From: Methylomonas sp. AM2-LC
GTDB taxonomy: Bacteria > Pseudomonadota > Gammaproteobacteria > Methylococcales > Methylomonadaceae
DNA length: 64,000 nt
Direction of reading: 5' to 3'
NCBI RefSeq assembly: GCF_039904985.1
Contig: NZ_CP157005.1
Location: forward strand, 3,491,501 to 3,555,500
Part shown: piece by piece, positions 39,062 to 48,042 of the stretch
Layout: the number at the start of each line of letters is the position of its first letter
Position numbering within the stretch: the stretch's first letter is position 1
Notes under the pieces: generated by a model
Database searches by the model: none
What the model was told of the DNA's origin: nothing
Seen by the model: only the letters and a program-made list of their open reading frames with translations
Made by a program: the position numbers and the translations under genes

Positions 39062-39084
39062 CAATTTTCATTAAGGAGTGTTAT

Positions 39085-39561
39085 ATGAGTCAACTGGCTG
39101 ATGTTAATAGTGTTGCAGAGCTTGAAGTCGATGACAATAAACTGATAGTTGCTTTTGCAAGTTCGGATGGTGAAATTGTAAATCAACATTTCGGTTCGTC
39201 TCAGGGATTTCATGTCTATGGTATAGATGGCAGTACCGCTAAACCATTGGCGGTTAAGTCGTTTGGTAAAGAGCTACGTGACGGGAATGAAGATAAATTA
39301 AAACCTAAGCTTGCTTGGTTAACGGGGTGCGATATGGTTTATTGTGGATCTGTCGGCGGATCTGCGACAAATGAGTTGATCAAATTGGGCGCTCATCCTG
39401 TCATAGTTAAAGGTGGCCCCGATATTGAAGAAATCATTACCGAATTACAACAAGAAATTACCGGAACCCTGTCGCCACTGCTAGAACGCATTTTTAAACA
39501 AAAAACGGCTAAAGATAATAGCCGTTTTGAAAAGATGGCTGAAGAAGAATGGGATGAATAA
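39085..39561 (+). CDS. NifX/NifB-C-terminal-like dinitrogenase cofactor-binding protein
   Basis: A 158-residue protein of the NifX/NafY/DUF4346-type fold (dinitrogenase iron-molybdenum cofactor biosynthesis family, PF02579). The core reads IVAFASSDGEIVNQHFGSSQGFHVY, then CDMVYCGSVGGSATNELIKLGAHPVIVKGGPDIEEIITELQQ. Such proteins bind FeMo-co or its precursors during nitrogenase assembly. AAGGAG lies eight bases before the ATG. No other nif gene is in the window, but the molybdenum storage genes at 1405-3059 could serve the same enzyme. Its assignment within the family is not resolved. Confidence 0.85.
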   Translation: MSQLADVNSVAELEVDDNKLIVAFASSDGEIVNQHFGSSQGFHVYGIDGSTAKPLAVKSFGKELRDGNEDKLKPKLAWLTGCDMVYCGSVGGSATNELIKLGAHPVIVKGGPDIEEIITELQQEITGTLSPLLERIFKQKTAKDNSRFEKMAEEEWDE

Positions 39562-39645
39562 GGATACCCGCCAATTTTGCCAAAATGCTATCTAAACCAC
39601 TCTGCCAGGTTGTTGTGTAAATCAAGTGTGTGGAAAGCGCAAAGT

Positions 39646-39951
39646 TTATTCAATATCTCCTGACAGTAAAGTGTCCACAGCTCGCAAAATATAGTCATTG
39701 TTGCGAATATGTTGTGCGAGTTCTTTGATTTCTTCATAGGCATAATTGTGCAAATTGAAACTCATGGTGTCGATTTGTTTGTCGTCACAAAAAATATCAA
39801 GTACCAATAGCACAGAGTTGTCGTACTGATGTGCGTCATCTAGCACCTTAACGCTGGATACAATTCTAATATGTTCATCAATGCTATTGATATATCGCAA
39901 CGACGATAAATCCTCAATTTGTATGGGCGTTAATAGATTTTTAATGGTCAT
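39646..39951 (-). CDS. Hypothetical small acidic protein
   Basis: A 101-residue protein I do not recognise, convergent with the NifX-like gene. It is rich in Asp and Ile (VKVLDDAHQYDNSVLLVLDIFCDDKQIDTMSFNL), with two or three beta strands followed by a helix (EEIKELAQHIRNN), and no signal or membrane segment. No context points to a role. Confidence 0.55.
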   Translation of the reverse strand: MTIKNLLTPIQIEDLSSLRYINSIDEHIRIVSSVKVLDDAHQYDNSVLLVLDIFCDDKQIDTMSFNLHNYAYEEIKELAQHIRNNDYILRAVDTLLSGDIE

Positions 39952-40601
39952 CAGGATTCTAAAAATTAAGGCTAATGCAATTATTGTTTACTTAAGATCA
40001 TGCGTTTTTGGTACAGAAAACCTGCTCATACCTTAAATAAATTACTGGTTTCAAAGAACAGCTAATTACGCTAACTCTGTTTATCGGAAATAATAGAGCT
40101 TACAAGGTTCATGCCAGATTTACAGGCAAGTATTCTTGATTTATATCCAACGAAAATAGTCAGTGTCACAAAAATATCCCTCTATTTAACACTTCCCTGT
40201 CAATAGCCAGTGCTCGATTCCAGGCGTCAGTGACAACTTCGAAAAACCACCCTTCGACAAGTCTCTCCTGAGTTATATCGGAAGGCTCTGGGCTAACGGT
40301 GGCATCTATATATCAATAGCTTACCGTTCGTGCTGAGACCGTCGAAGCACAAAAGCAAGTTTTTCGAAGTTCTCAGTAGATTCGTTTTCTGCCGGGAATC
40401 AACGAATAGTTACGACTTTATAGTTGGTAAAATCCTTCCGTTTAGGTGATACATGGCGTTTAAAAAGGCTATAGGCATTGCTGTTCTCAGGTTAGATTAC
40501 GATCTGGGCGTACCATTTTATTGGCGTGCAATTTGCTAAGTTATAAAAAAACCTTTTCGAATAGGCTATTTTTGTAATGTTTACTTCAATTCATCCCACA
40601 A
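39952..40601. other. Intergenic region with a MITE-like repeat
   Basis: About 650 bases with no gene. It holds a 135-bp element with perfect 12-bp ends at 40236-40370. The rest is unremarkable. Confidence 0.45.
40236..40370. repeat. MITE-like element with 12-bp terminal inverted repeats
   Basis: ACTTCGAAAAAC (40236-40247) and GTTTTTCGAAGT (40359-40370) are perfect inverted repeats 135 bp apart, with inner partial repeats CCCTTCGACAAG and the GTGCTGAGACCGTCGAAGC side. No obvious target duplication flanks it. It could be a MITE or a paired REP unit. Confidence 0.5.
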
Positions 40602-41228
40602 TTGTTGCAAGCGTCTGGACAACTTTGGACCGGCGGCACCCTTTTCTGTGCGCTTGGTTCTCAGGTCATTGTAACGGCCAAGCCAGGGAGACTAAACTTG
40701 GATGACAGGTTTGCGGATGAGGAAGAATGGGTCATCTGGAATAGCGCCCACGGCCTCGTCACCACGGTAGCGATTGCGCGGGTCGAAGTCGGCACCGGTG
40801 GTAGAATCGCATGGCTGGATGAACCCTTTGACATGGTGGGCCCCTTCAGCTATGACGCGCTTAAGACGCATGGTCGAATCGCCTTCGCCGCTTGTATCAT
40901 CATGTCACGCCAAAAATGGCAAGACGACCAAGTGGAACTGCGACGAGAGTCCCTTAAAATACGCCGAGCTACAGAACAACGAATTAATGAGGAATTGGAG
41001 CTTCTTTACGGCGGCCAGGGCCGACATCCAGTAAACCGAAAGCCTTTCAAAGAACGGCAACATCGTGAGACGCTAAATTTGCCAATCGACGGGACGCTTG
41101 AGTCATCCCAGATCAAAGCCGCATTTCGACGGCTTGCCCAAAAGATGCACCCCGATGCCGGTGGCAGCAACGAACAGTTTATTCGCATTACGGAAGCGCG
41201 CAATGCGTTGCTTGAGTACATTTCATGA
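40602..41228 (+). CDS. J-domain protein, start uncertain
   Basis: A 208-residue protein ending in a J domain (about 155-205; LESSQIKAAFRRLAQKMHPDAGGSNEQFIRITEARNALLEYI), with the essential HPD tripeptide that stimulates Hsp70 ATPase. The N-terminal 130 residues are not recognised; a charged helical region (about 110-135) precedes the J domain. The only upstream starts are TTG codons; the first in-frame ATG is 79 residues in, so the gene may be 5'-truncated or use TTG at 40602. Its codons are more GC-rich than its neighbours' and a MITE lies upstream, so it may have been acquired. Confidence 0.75.
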   Translation: MLQASGQLWTGGTLFCALGSQVIVTAKPGRLNLDDRFADEEEWVIWNSAHGLVTTVAIARVEVGTGGRIAWLDEPFDMVGPFSYDALKTHGRIAFAACIIMSRQKWQDDQVELRRESLKIRRATEQRINEELELLYGGQGRHPVNRKPFKERQHRETLNLPIDGTLESSQIKAAFRRLAQKMHPDAGGSNEQFIRITEARNALLEYIS

Positions 41229-41287
41229 TTGCTAACAACAATTGGGTTTTGATATTGTCATATAGGCATTGAATAGTTTAGTTACGG

Positions 41288-42865
41288 TTATGGCAAAGTA
41301 CGCCCAAACACCTCGCTATCTGCATTAACATCGCCGCGATTTTGTTCACCAGCCACATAAACTAAAGTTGATGCGCTACGTAATAAGTTAGCACGGCTAT
41401 CGATTTCGGTAAAGCGTGCATGCGCTAAATCTTTTTGCGCAGAAAGCAGCTCTATCACCGTAGAAAAACCATGCGAGTAAGACTCCTGTGTAGCCGCATA
41501 AGATTCTTCTGCCGCTTTTAGCAGAGCCAGGGCAAATTCCCGTTTTTCCAGGGCCGTTTTGGTATCGGCATAGGCTTTCCAAATATCGCGGATAATTTCC
41601 AGACGCAAAGCCTCTAGCTGTGCCTTGGAAGCCGCTGTGCGTGCTTCCGCTTCGCGGACCGCATTGCTCCGCTCAAAACCATCAAACAGGGTCCATTCCA
41701 CATTCAACATGGCAGTATCAACCAGATTACTGGCTGTATAATTCTGACTACCGGAAAACGAGGTTTGTGCTTTTAACCAATATTGATTGCCGAGCATACC
41801 CGTTAACGAAAACTTGGGCCAGAACTCGGCTCTGGCTTTTTTAACTTCTGCCTCGCGGGCGCGTAGTTCTGCCAGACGCGCTAATAAATCGGGCCGTTGC
41901 TCCAGCGCCTGATCGACAATTTTTTCGACTGATGACACTAAACCTGCTGGCAAAGCCAGTTTGCTTAAATCGATCAGTTGTAAGGTATATGTAGGCGAAA
42001 TGCCCAAATTAGCGGTTAAATCGGCCTGTGCCTGCACCACGGCACCGCGCGCATCTTGCAGATCGTAACGTGCTTTGGCCTGCTGTTGCATTGCAAGCAG
42101 CAAGTCAGGTCGGGTCGCCAGACCTTTGTTGAATTTTGCCTGCACGGCATCCGTACCCGCACTGGCTGCCTCTAGCGTTTGTTGCGCAGCGGTTACCCTG
42201 GACAACAGCGCCTGATATGCGAAAAAACTAGTGGTAACCCGATAGGCAATTTCCTGATGTTTACGGGTAAACGAAAAATTTGCGGCGCTTAAGCGCTGTA
42301 CACCGGCATCAACAACTGCCTGCCGACGTCCAAAATCGAACAGTGTCCAGGCTAAATCCAGCCCGGCAAAAGAACCGTAGCCATTGCGTAACAATACCCC
42401 GCCAGGTATGACAATACTATCCTTAAATTGCTGCCCAAATGCCATGGCTGTTAAAGTGGGATACCAAGTACTGCGATTTCTTTCCAGATGAGCGGCTGCC
42501 GCTTGCGCCTCTTCCCAACTCACTTTGGTTTCTGGGTTGGAACGTAAAGCCAGATCGACCAAGGCTGGCAGATCATAGGTTATATGGGTATCAACCGGAT
42601 TATCTGTCAGTGGATAATTTAATTCTGCATTGACTTGTGCCGCGCGACTATTTTCCTGCACGGGTCTATCACTAGCGTGCGTCGGTGGAGCCGGCTCTAG
42701 AGTTACAGCGGGAGCAACAACGGGTGTCACCTTTGATGGCATACACGCAGTTAACGATAACAATGCGAGTAGCGCATAGCCTCTGGCAGTATGCAGCAGG
42801 CATGAGATGAATGCCTTGGCACTGCAGCTTAGTAAAATTGATAAAGTTAAAAACAGTTTATTCAA
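41288..42865 (-). CDS. Outer membrane efflux lipoprotein (TolC/OMF family)
   Basis: A 525-residue outer-membrane factor with a lipobox LSLTAC (Cys41), then the two homologous OMF repeats (about 100-290 and about 320-505) made of long helices with LAxxA-type spacing (LVDLALRSNPETKVSWEEAQAA and ...VEWTLFDGFERSNAVREAEA). It would form the exit duct for the adaptor and pump encoded divergently at 43410-46882, corresponding to MdtP of an MdtNOP system. The signal before Cys41 is longer than usual. Confidence 0.9.
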   Translation of the reverse strand: MNKLFLTLSILLSCSAKAFISCLLHTARGYALLALLSLTACMPSKVTPVVAPAVTLEPAPPTHASDRPVQENSRAAQVNAELNYPLTDNPVDTHITYDLPALVDLALRSNPETKVSWEEAQAAAAHLERNRSTWYPTLTAMAFGQQFKDSIVIPGGVLLRNGYGSFAGLDLAWTLFDFGRRQAVVDAGVQRLSAANFSFTRKHQEIAYRVTTSFFAYQALLSRVTAAQQTLEAASAGTDAVQAKFNKGLATRPDLLLAMQQQAKARYDLQDARGAVVQAQADLTANLGISPTYTLQLIDLSKLALPAGLVSSVEKIVDQALEQRPDLLARLAELRAREAEVKKARAEFWPKFSLTGMLGNQYWLKAQTSFSGSQNYTASNLVDTAMLNVEWTLFDGFERSNAVREAEARTAASKAQLEALRLEIIRDIWKAYADTKTALEKREFALALLKAAEESYAATQESYSHGFSTVIELLSAQKDLAHARFTEIDSRANLLRSASTLVYVAGEQNRGDVNADSEVFGRTLP

Positions 42866-43016
42866 AGGTAAATTTTTGTTATTAAGCAGCTATTAGAAGA
42901 TCTAGGACGACTAAAATTCAGCAGTGAACCTATCTATTAAGCACTTTACCATTTGTATAGTGTAATATGAGGAAAAATATTCATTATATTTATATGGGAT
43001 ATGGGGCATACGCTGA

Positions 43017-43040
43017 GTTTAACAAAGTGAAACCCAGCCA
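43017..43040 (+). repeat. REP-like repeat, copy of the 32477 family
   Basis: GTTTAACAAAGTGAAACCCAGCCA shares the AACAAAGTGAAACCCAGC core with the hairpin at 32477-32531 (opposite strand). It lies between the divergent efflux genes. Confidence 0.5.
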
Positions 43041-43121
43041 CAACCTATGCCATACCTATGTACAGATGTTTTGAATTTACTTACATGATTAAAGCTTACC
43101 CACATTGATCAGGCGCAAATT

Positions 43122-43391
43122 ATGTCATTCTTGACCCGCTTGCGAATAGCAATTTTCCTTGTTTTTTTGACCCCTTTTTTAGCGGCTTGCGATCCACTAC
43201 TCAGTATTGAGGGATCATTTTGGCCAGCCTGGATCATTTGTATTTTAGCCGGCCTGTTAGTTTGCATGATGTTAATGTGGCTGTTTGTCCGGCAAAGACT
43301 GGCTCCCTATCTGGGGCCGCCTCTGTTAATTGTTCCCAGCCTGTGGGCGTTATCCACCTTTATTATCTGGTTGCTATTTTATTTAAACTAA
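43122..43391 (+). CDS. ytcA: YtcA-family lipoprotein
   Basis: An 89-residue protein with lipobox FLAAC (Cys23) followed by DPLLSIEGSFWPAWIICILAGL and two membrane helices (about 35-56 and 65-87). This is the YtcA pattern; in E. coli ytcA lies with mdtNOP. Here it precedes the adaptor by 18 bases, which supports the efflux context. Its molecular role is unknown. Confidence 0.75.
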   Translation: MSFLTRLRIAIFLVFLTPFLAACDPLLSIEGSFWPAWIICILAGLLVCMMLMWLFVRQRLAPYLGPPLLIVPSLWALSTFIIWLLFYLN

Positions 43392-43409
43392 GGTCCAGCT
43401 CTGCCTATC

Positions 43410-44597
43410 ATGGAAAATACCCAAATCGATCCTCAACTGATAAATCTTAAACAGCGCCAATTATTGGGGCGTATTATCGGTATTTTAATTGTGCTGGGTG
43501 CGCTAGTGACTGGCGCGTGGGTTTGGCACATTAATTATCAAAACCCGCGCACTAACGATGCCATGGTACGGGCAAACATTGTCGGCATTGCCTCAGAAGT
43601 GAATGGACGCATCGTCGCATTACATGTTGAAGATAATCAATATGTCAAACAGGGTGATTTGCTTTTTGAAATAGATTCACGGCCTTACCAAGCCAAATTA
43701 GCACAGGCCCAAGCAGAATTAATGATTGCCGAAAAAGAGGTGGATTCGCGCCGTGCATCGAGTGACTCTGCTAACCTGGCAATTGATAGACTGCAACACA
43801 ATCGGGTGGCCGCCAGCGCCGAAGTAGCCAGAATTACAGCCGAAGATGAGTACTTGCATAATTATCTGGAACGTATTGAACCATTGGCAGAGAAAGACTA
43901 CGTAACGGCAGATCAAATTAAACAGGCTAGATCCAAATATGCCTCTTCGCGTGCGGCACTGGCCGATGCGCAGGCCAAGGCACTGGCTGCGCGTAGTGCC
44001 ATAGATGAAGCCAAAAGTGAAAGCCAGCGAGCTCAAGCGCTGATCGCCCAGGTTGATCATGTTAATGCCCGTATCGAGGCCGCCAGAGCGGTGGTTGCCG
44101 CTGCGGAACTGGATGTGGAATACTGTTCGATACGCGCACCCTTTGATGCCTATGTGACGAACCTAAATATTCGCGAAGGGGAATACGCCAAAGCCGGAAC
44201 GCAACTTTTCGCTTTGGTTGATGACCGCCATTGGTACGCAATTGCCAACTTTAAAGAGACTTATCTGCATTCCATACACCCCGGTCAACCTGCCGACATC
44301 TTTCTGATCGGTTATCCCGGAAAACGTTATAAAGGTGTGGTAACCGGCATAGGTTGGGCCAATTCTCCCGATACTATCAAACAACAAGGCGTATTACCTG
44401 AAGTGCAGCGCACTCTGAATTGGGTGATTCTGGCCTCGCGCTTTCCGGTACGCATTGAGATACAAGATCGCGATGCCAATTATCCGTTGCGCATGGGGAT
44501 GACAGCTTTTGTCACCATTTTAGATGGCCCTGCTGAAAAAACTGACCTGTCTGCCAGCCCTAGCAACGGCTTGAGTAAACCCCAAATGCCACAATGA
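43410..44597 (+). CDS. HlyD-family membrane fusion protein (MdtN/EmrA-like)
   Basis: A 395-residue periplasmic adaptor with one N-terminal membrane helix (about 17-37; LLGRIIGILIVLGALVTGAW), a biotinyl-lipoyl-like half (about 50-95; NGRIVALHVEDNQYVKQGDLLFEID), a coiled-coil hairpin (about 95-215), the second lipoyl half and a beta barrel (about 215-375). It bridges the FUSC pump and the outer-membrane factor. The FUSC gene starts within its stop codon region (ATGA overlap). Confidence 0.9.
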   Translation: MENTQIDPQLINLKQRQLLGRIIGILIVLGALVTGAWVWHINYQNPRTNDAMVRANIVGIASEVNGRIVALHVEDNQYVKQGDLLFEIDSRPYQAKLAQAQAELMIAEKEVDSRRASSDSANLAIDRLQHNRVAASAEVARITAEDEYLHNYLERIEPLAEKDYVTADQIKQARSKYASSRAALADAQAKALAARSAIDEAKSESQRAQALIAQVDHVNARIEAARAVVAAAELDVEYCSIRAPFDAYVTNLNIREGEYAKAGTQLFALVDDRHWYAIANFKETYLHSIHPGQPADIFLIGYPGKRYKGVVTGIGWANSPDTIKQQGVLPEVQRTLNWVILASRFPVRIEIQDRDANYPLRMGMTAFVTILDGPAEKTDLSASPSNGLSKPQMPQ

Positions 44598-46882
44598 ATG
44601 ACGGCGACACAGAACACAGCTCCACACATCACAACAGACGCAGTAAACTATGGTTTGGAACCAGTCTTACACAATTTTTAAAGACTGAACTTAGCGACTT
44701 TCCAGGGCGGAAAGTTGCAGCATTACGCCTATTCATCGTTTCACTCATCATTGTACTGATCAGCCAAAACCTGCATGTGCCACCCATAGCGGCCATAGCC
44801 TTACTGATCAGCCTTAGCTACGATGCCTATGCGAATGCCGGGCAATCACTAACATTTGGACTACGCCAACTTGGCTATTTGATTGTCACCACACTGGTAT
44901 CGGTGTTTACCATCATGTTAGCCGGTAATGATGAATGGCTATTGCTACCCTTATCTTTCATTATCCTAGCCACCGCGCTGTTTCATGCCCGCCTGAATGC
45001 CTGGCCTACAGGTATTGCGCTTTGGTACTCGGTCGCAGTATTGTATAGTCCAAGCCATCCAGAGCAAGCTATCTATAACGCCTTATGGAATATACCCATC
45101 ATTGGCGTTCTGGCGATTGGTAGCTGGACACTGGTGCACCTGACCATCAAACCGCAAGATCCACTCAAACTACTAAAGACGAATCTGGCCGCACAACTTT
45201 CTGCGGTGGAATCTATTTTTAGCGCCCGTTTGGCTGATAGTGGTGTAAAAGAACACGAGCGCGCCCTCTCAACACTGACCGATACCGGCAGCTTTGGCAA
45301 AGTCATTGGTCTGTTGGCGAACGCAGAATCGCTACACCCTTCCCTGCATAAACAGCATGAAAATCATCTGGCTCTACTACTTGAAATAGATGGCTTACGT
45401 CAAATAGCGATCTGGCTGGATCAGGTTTTAACCGCAGACTATCGTGCGCAACCCATGCTGCAGGAAAAACTGAATGTCTATCTAACCTTAAAAAGCGCCT
45501 GCGCACTCATCAGGCAAGGTGTGGAAACATCAAAAGATGTTTCTGAACAGATAGAGCTACTGTTAACCGATGAGGTACTCGATAGCTATTCGCTAAAAAC
45601 TAACCCAACACTATTAACAGCCATGTGGCGTGCCATACAGCGTATTGCGCAATTGATGCATCAATTACAGCTGCCACCACAGTCAGAAACCAACAATTTG
45701 GCAGCCTCGACTGACCCTAGCGAAACCACCCGGTGGATACCCGCCTGGTTTAGCTATGCGTTTTGGGAAACGCACGCCGACAGTCTGCAATTTGGCATTA
45801 AGTTTTCTTTGGGTGCCATACTGTGCATGCTGATTGTGGAAAGCTTGGCCTGGCCGGATATCAATACGGCCATACCCACTTGTCTGGTTGCGGCACAAAC
45901 CAGTCTTGGTGCCGATTACCGATTATCAATATTACGCTTATCGGGTGCTGCCTTGGGGGGCGTGTTAGCCTATTTTTATGTTTTGGTGTTCCAGTCGCAA
46001 CTAGATACCATAGTCGGCTTTGCATTTTCGACTGCACCGATCTGGGCCATAGCCGCCTGGATATCGGCAGGCAGCGAACGTATCGCTTATTTGGGCAGAC
46101 AAGTTGGCTTTTCTTTCGCGCTATTCGTTTTACATGATTTTGGCCCGGTAACCGACCTGTATCTGCCTAGAGATCGCGTTTTTGGTATTTTGTTAGGCAT
46201 TAGCGTTATGGGCTTACTTGATTATGCTTTATGGCCACGTCGTTCCATTGAGCTTGCCCGTCACCATATCGCAACCGCTCTGCACACACTTGCCAAACTA
46301 ACCATACGGCTACCCGATATTAGTTTAATGCTCAAGTATGCCTTGCCTTTGCGACTGTCTACTGAAAAAGAGCTAGCCGCTGCACAAGATCTGGTATTGC
46401 ACGCCATATTGGAACCTGATGCACGCTTGCACCATAAAGCGCTTGAACGCACTGCGCTCCGATCTGTCATTAAAGATGCCAGCACTTTGTCTGGCTTGCT
46501 TCAAGTTAGAAAACGTTATCGTTTGCTGAGTGGTCAACAATTTAGCCGTTTCCCTGACGAACTTCAGGAACATAGCCGTGCTTTCGATGCCAGCCTATCC
46601 ACCGCCCTGGAAAATACGGCCCTTATCCTTCAGGGCGATCCCCCCGAATATTGGATTAAAATTGCCAATATTCATGCGCTTTTAAAACAAAGCTACACCG
46701 AGCATCATCGCATTGGCAGCTTACCCGCCGATTTAGCCATGGAATGGCAATTACGCTTTATGTTGGATCAGCAGATTATGGACTTGGTAGAACAAATTCA
46801 TAAAAAAGCGCGTGATGCGATGGTGTATCGGCATGAATCAAGAGACTCTAAAGGTGCAAGGAGTAATGAAACAGCATCCTAA
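44594..46882 (+). CDS. FUSC-family inner-membrane transporter (MdtO-like)
   Basis: A 762-residue aromatic-acid exporter-type protein (FUSC). Two membrane blocks can be seen, about 33-180 and about 400-540, each with several helices, separated and followed by cytoplasmic helical regions. Segments such as PDINTAIPTCLVAAQTSLGADYRLSILRLSGAALGG fall in the FUSC core. It overlaps the adaptor by four bases and completes the MdtNOP-like operon, which in E. coli confers resistance to some dyes and drugs. Substrate not predictable here. Confidence 0.88.
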   Translation: MNDGDTEHSSTHHNRRSKLWFGTSLTQFLKTELSDFPGRKVAALRLFIVSLIIVLISQNLHVPPIAAIALLISLSYDAYANAGQSLTFGLRQLGYLIVTTLVSVFTIMLAGNDEWLLLPLSFIILATALFHARLNAWPTGIALWYSVAVLYSPSHPEQAIYNALWNIPIIGVLAIGSWTLVHLTIKPQDPLKLLKTNLAAQLSAVESIFSARLADSGVKEHERALSTLTDTGSFGKVIGLLANAESLHPSLHKQHENHLALLLEIDGLRQIAIWLDQVLTADYRAQPMLQEKLNVYLTLKSACALIRQGVETSKDVSEQIELLLTDEVLDSYSLKTNPTLLTAMWRAIQRIAQLMHQLQLPPQSETNNLAASTDPSETTRWIPAWFSYAFWETHADSLQFGIKFSLGAILCMLIVESLAWPDINTAIPTCLVAAQTSLGADYRLSILRLSGAALGGVLAYFYVLVFQSQLDTIVGFAFSTAPIWAIAAWISAGSERIAYLGRQVGFSFALFVLHDFGPVTDLYLPRDRVFGILLGISVMGLLDYALWPRRSIELARHHIATALHTLAKLTIRLPDISLMLKYALPLRLSTEKELAAAQDLVLHAILEPDARLHHKALERTALRSVIKDASTLSGLLQVRKRYRLLSGQQFSRFPDELQEHSRAFDASLSTALENTALILQGDPPEYWIKIANIHALLKQSYTEHHRIGSLPADLAMEWQLRFMLDQQIMDLVEQIHKKARDAMVYRHESRDSKGARSNETAS

Positions 46883-46931
46883 TAAGAATTTGTAATCGCA
46901 TCACTCCAACCTATGCTGTTATTGGTAATGT

Positions 46932-47594
46932 TTAGTAAGCCCATTCACGTACTTGCTGTCCATTCAACCAGTAGAATCGTAGTTTCGATTTGGTTCGTCC
47001 ATATTGAGATAACATTGCATCATCATTTTCATCAGATGTTGCTTTTCTACCAAGCTGATCTTTATCAAGACCAAATACAGATTGCGCTGCAGGCCCTATC
47101 GGGACAACACAATATACGCGAGCATATACTTCGATTTTTAAACCATGTTTGGTAAACATTCGTTTATGGAATTTTGAACCATAACTGTCTGCCGAATTGG
47201 TTACTCGAATATCATTAGCGGAACCTAAATCTCGACCTGCTTCACAAGCTAAAATACTAACCATTTTTACTGCAGGCAAACCACAACCAACCAGAAAGTC
47301 GACTGAAAAATCTGCAGTCCAGTCCGCTACTTTTTGTGATTGCCAATCCCCGTGACCTTGGATATATACCCGTGATTTAGAAGTCAGTTTGCTAAGCTCG
47401 TGTTTAAGACTTTTAAGCTGAAAGTGTCCAGTAATATTACCAAAAAAGCCGTTCCACATAGGTAAGGTTACGATATGAGATTTTAATCCTTTACTGATAG
47501 CTCTATTATTAATTGCTTTGGCATTATCAGTAATCAGTTTATCTGATGAGTCTCCACATAAAAATTGAATAATGAGTTGTCGATCATAAGCCAT
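46932..47594 (-). CDS. Stand-alone C80-like (RTX toxin CPD) cysteine-peptidase-fold protein
   Basis: A 220-residue cytoplasmic-looking protein (no signal or membrane helix). It follows the order of the autoprocessing cysteine protease domain of RTX toxins: RQLIIQF strand at 5-11, SRVYIQGHGDW with His81 (catalytic-type HG) at 74-84, MVSILACEAGRDLG with Cys117 after a hydrophobic strand, then YGSKFHKRMFTKHGLKIEVYARVYCV. In MARTX toxins the domain is activated by inositol hexakisphosphate and cleaves the same polypeptide. Here nothing else is attached. It may be a free protease or a diverged pseudo-enzyme. Convergent with the FUSC operon. Confidence 0.6.
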   Translation of the reverse strand: MAYDRQLIIQFLCGDSSDKLITDNAKAINNRAISKGLKSHIVTLPMWNGFFGNITGHFQLKSLKHELSKLTSKSRVYIQGHGDWQSQKVADWTADFSVDFLVGCGLPAVKMVSILACEAGRDLGSANDIRVTNSADSYGSKFHKRMFTKHGLKIEVYARVYCVVPIGPAAQSVFGLDKDQLGRKATSDENDDAMLSQYGRTKSKLRFYWLNGQQVREWAY

Positions 47595-48042
47595 ATTATT
47601 AACCCATAAAATAATTGCAAAATACTATTAGGTACAGGCTACAAAAGCCCATTCTCTTTAACAAAACTCTACTACTTTACTCATTGACCCTATTTGAAGT
47701 GGTCATTATTCATTAAATTTTTAGTCCTAATCCTTTAGAAGGTAGTTAAAATTGCAGAGCAGCCTACTATAGACTATTGAAATAGTCAAAAAGCAAAGCA
47801 GTAAAAGGAAAACTCCAGACAGTTTCCCCATAATGTATGAAACTTGAAAACCCTAAATTGCTATATTCGATCTTCAATCAGTAAGGCGCACACTGTAAAT
47901 AGTCTGCTGTAACTTGTTTCTTAACGGGAAGATAAGGCAAGCGATGCTGCATAGCGTTATAATATTAATATCGTATTTTGTGTGCCTTTCGATTTAGTGC
48001 ACAAATCAGTACATCACTCTTACATTTTAAAACGCAATACAC
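47595..48042. other. Intergenic region upstream of prfC
   Basis: AT-rich with no gene. A TATAAT box at 47958-47963 lies about 80 bases before the prfC start, but without a convincing -35 box. Confidence 0.4.

Noticed and set aside
39000..39084. Sigma54 (-24/-12) promoter before the NifX-like gene
   Set aside because: No GG-N10-GC arrangement could be found by eye; only an unrelated inverted repeat is present.
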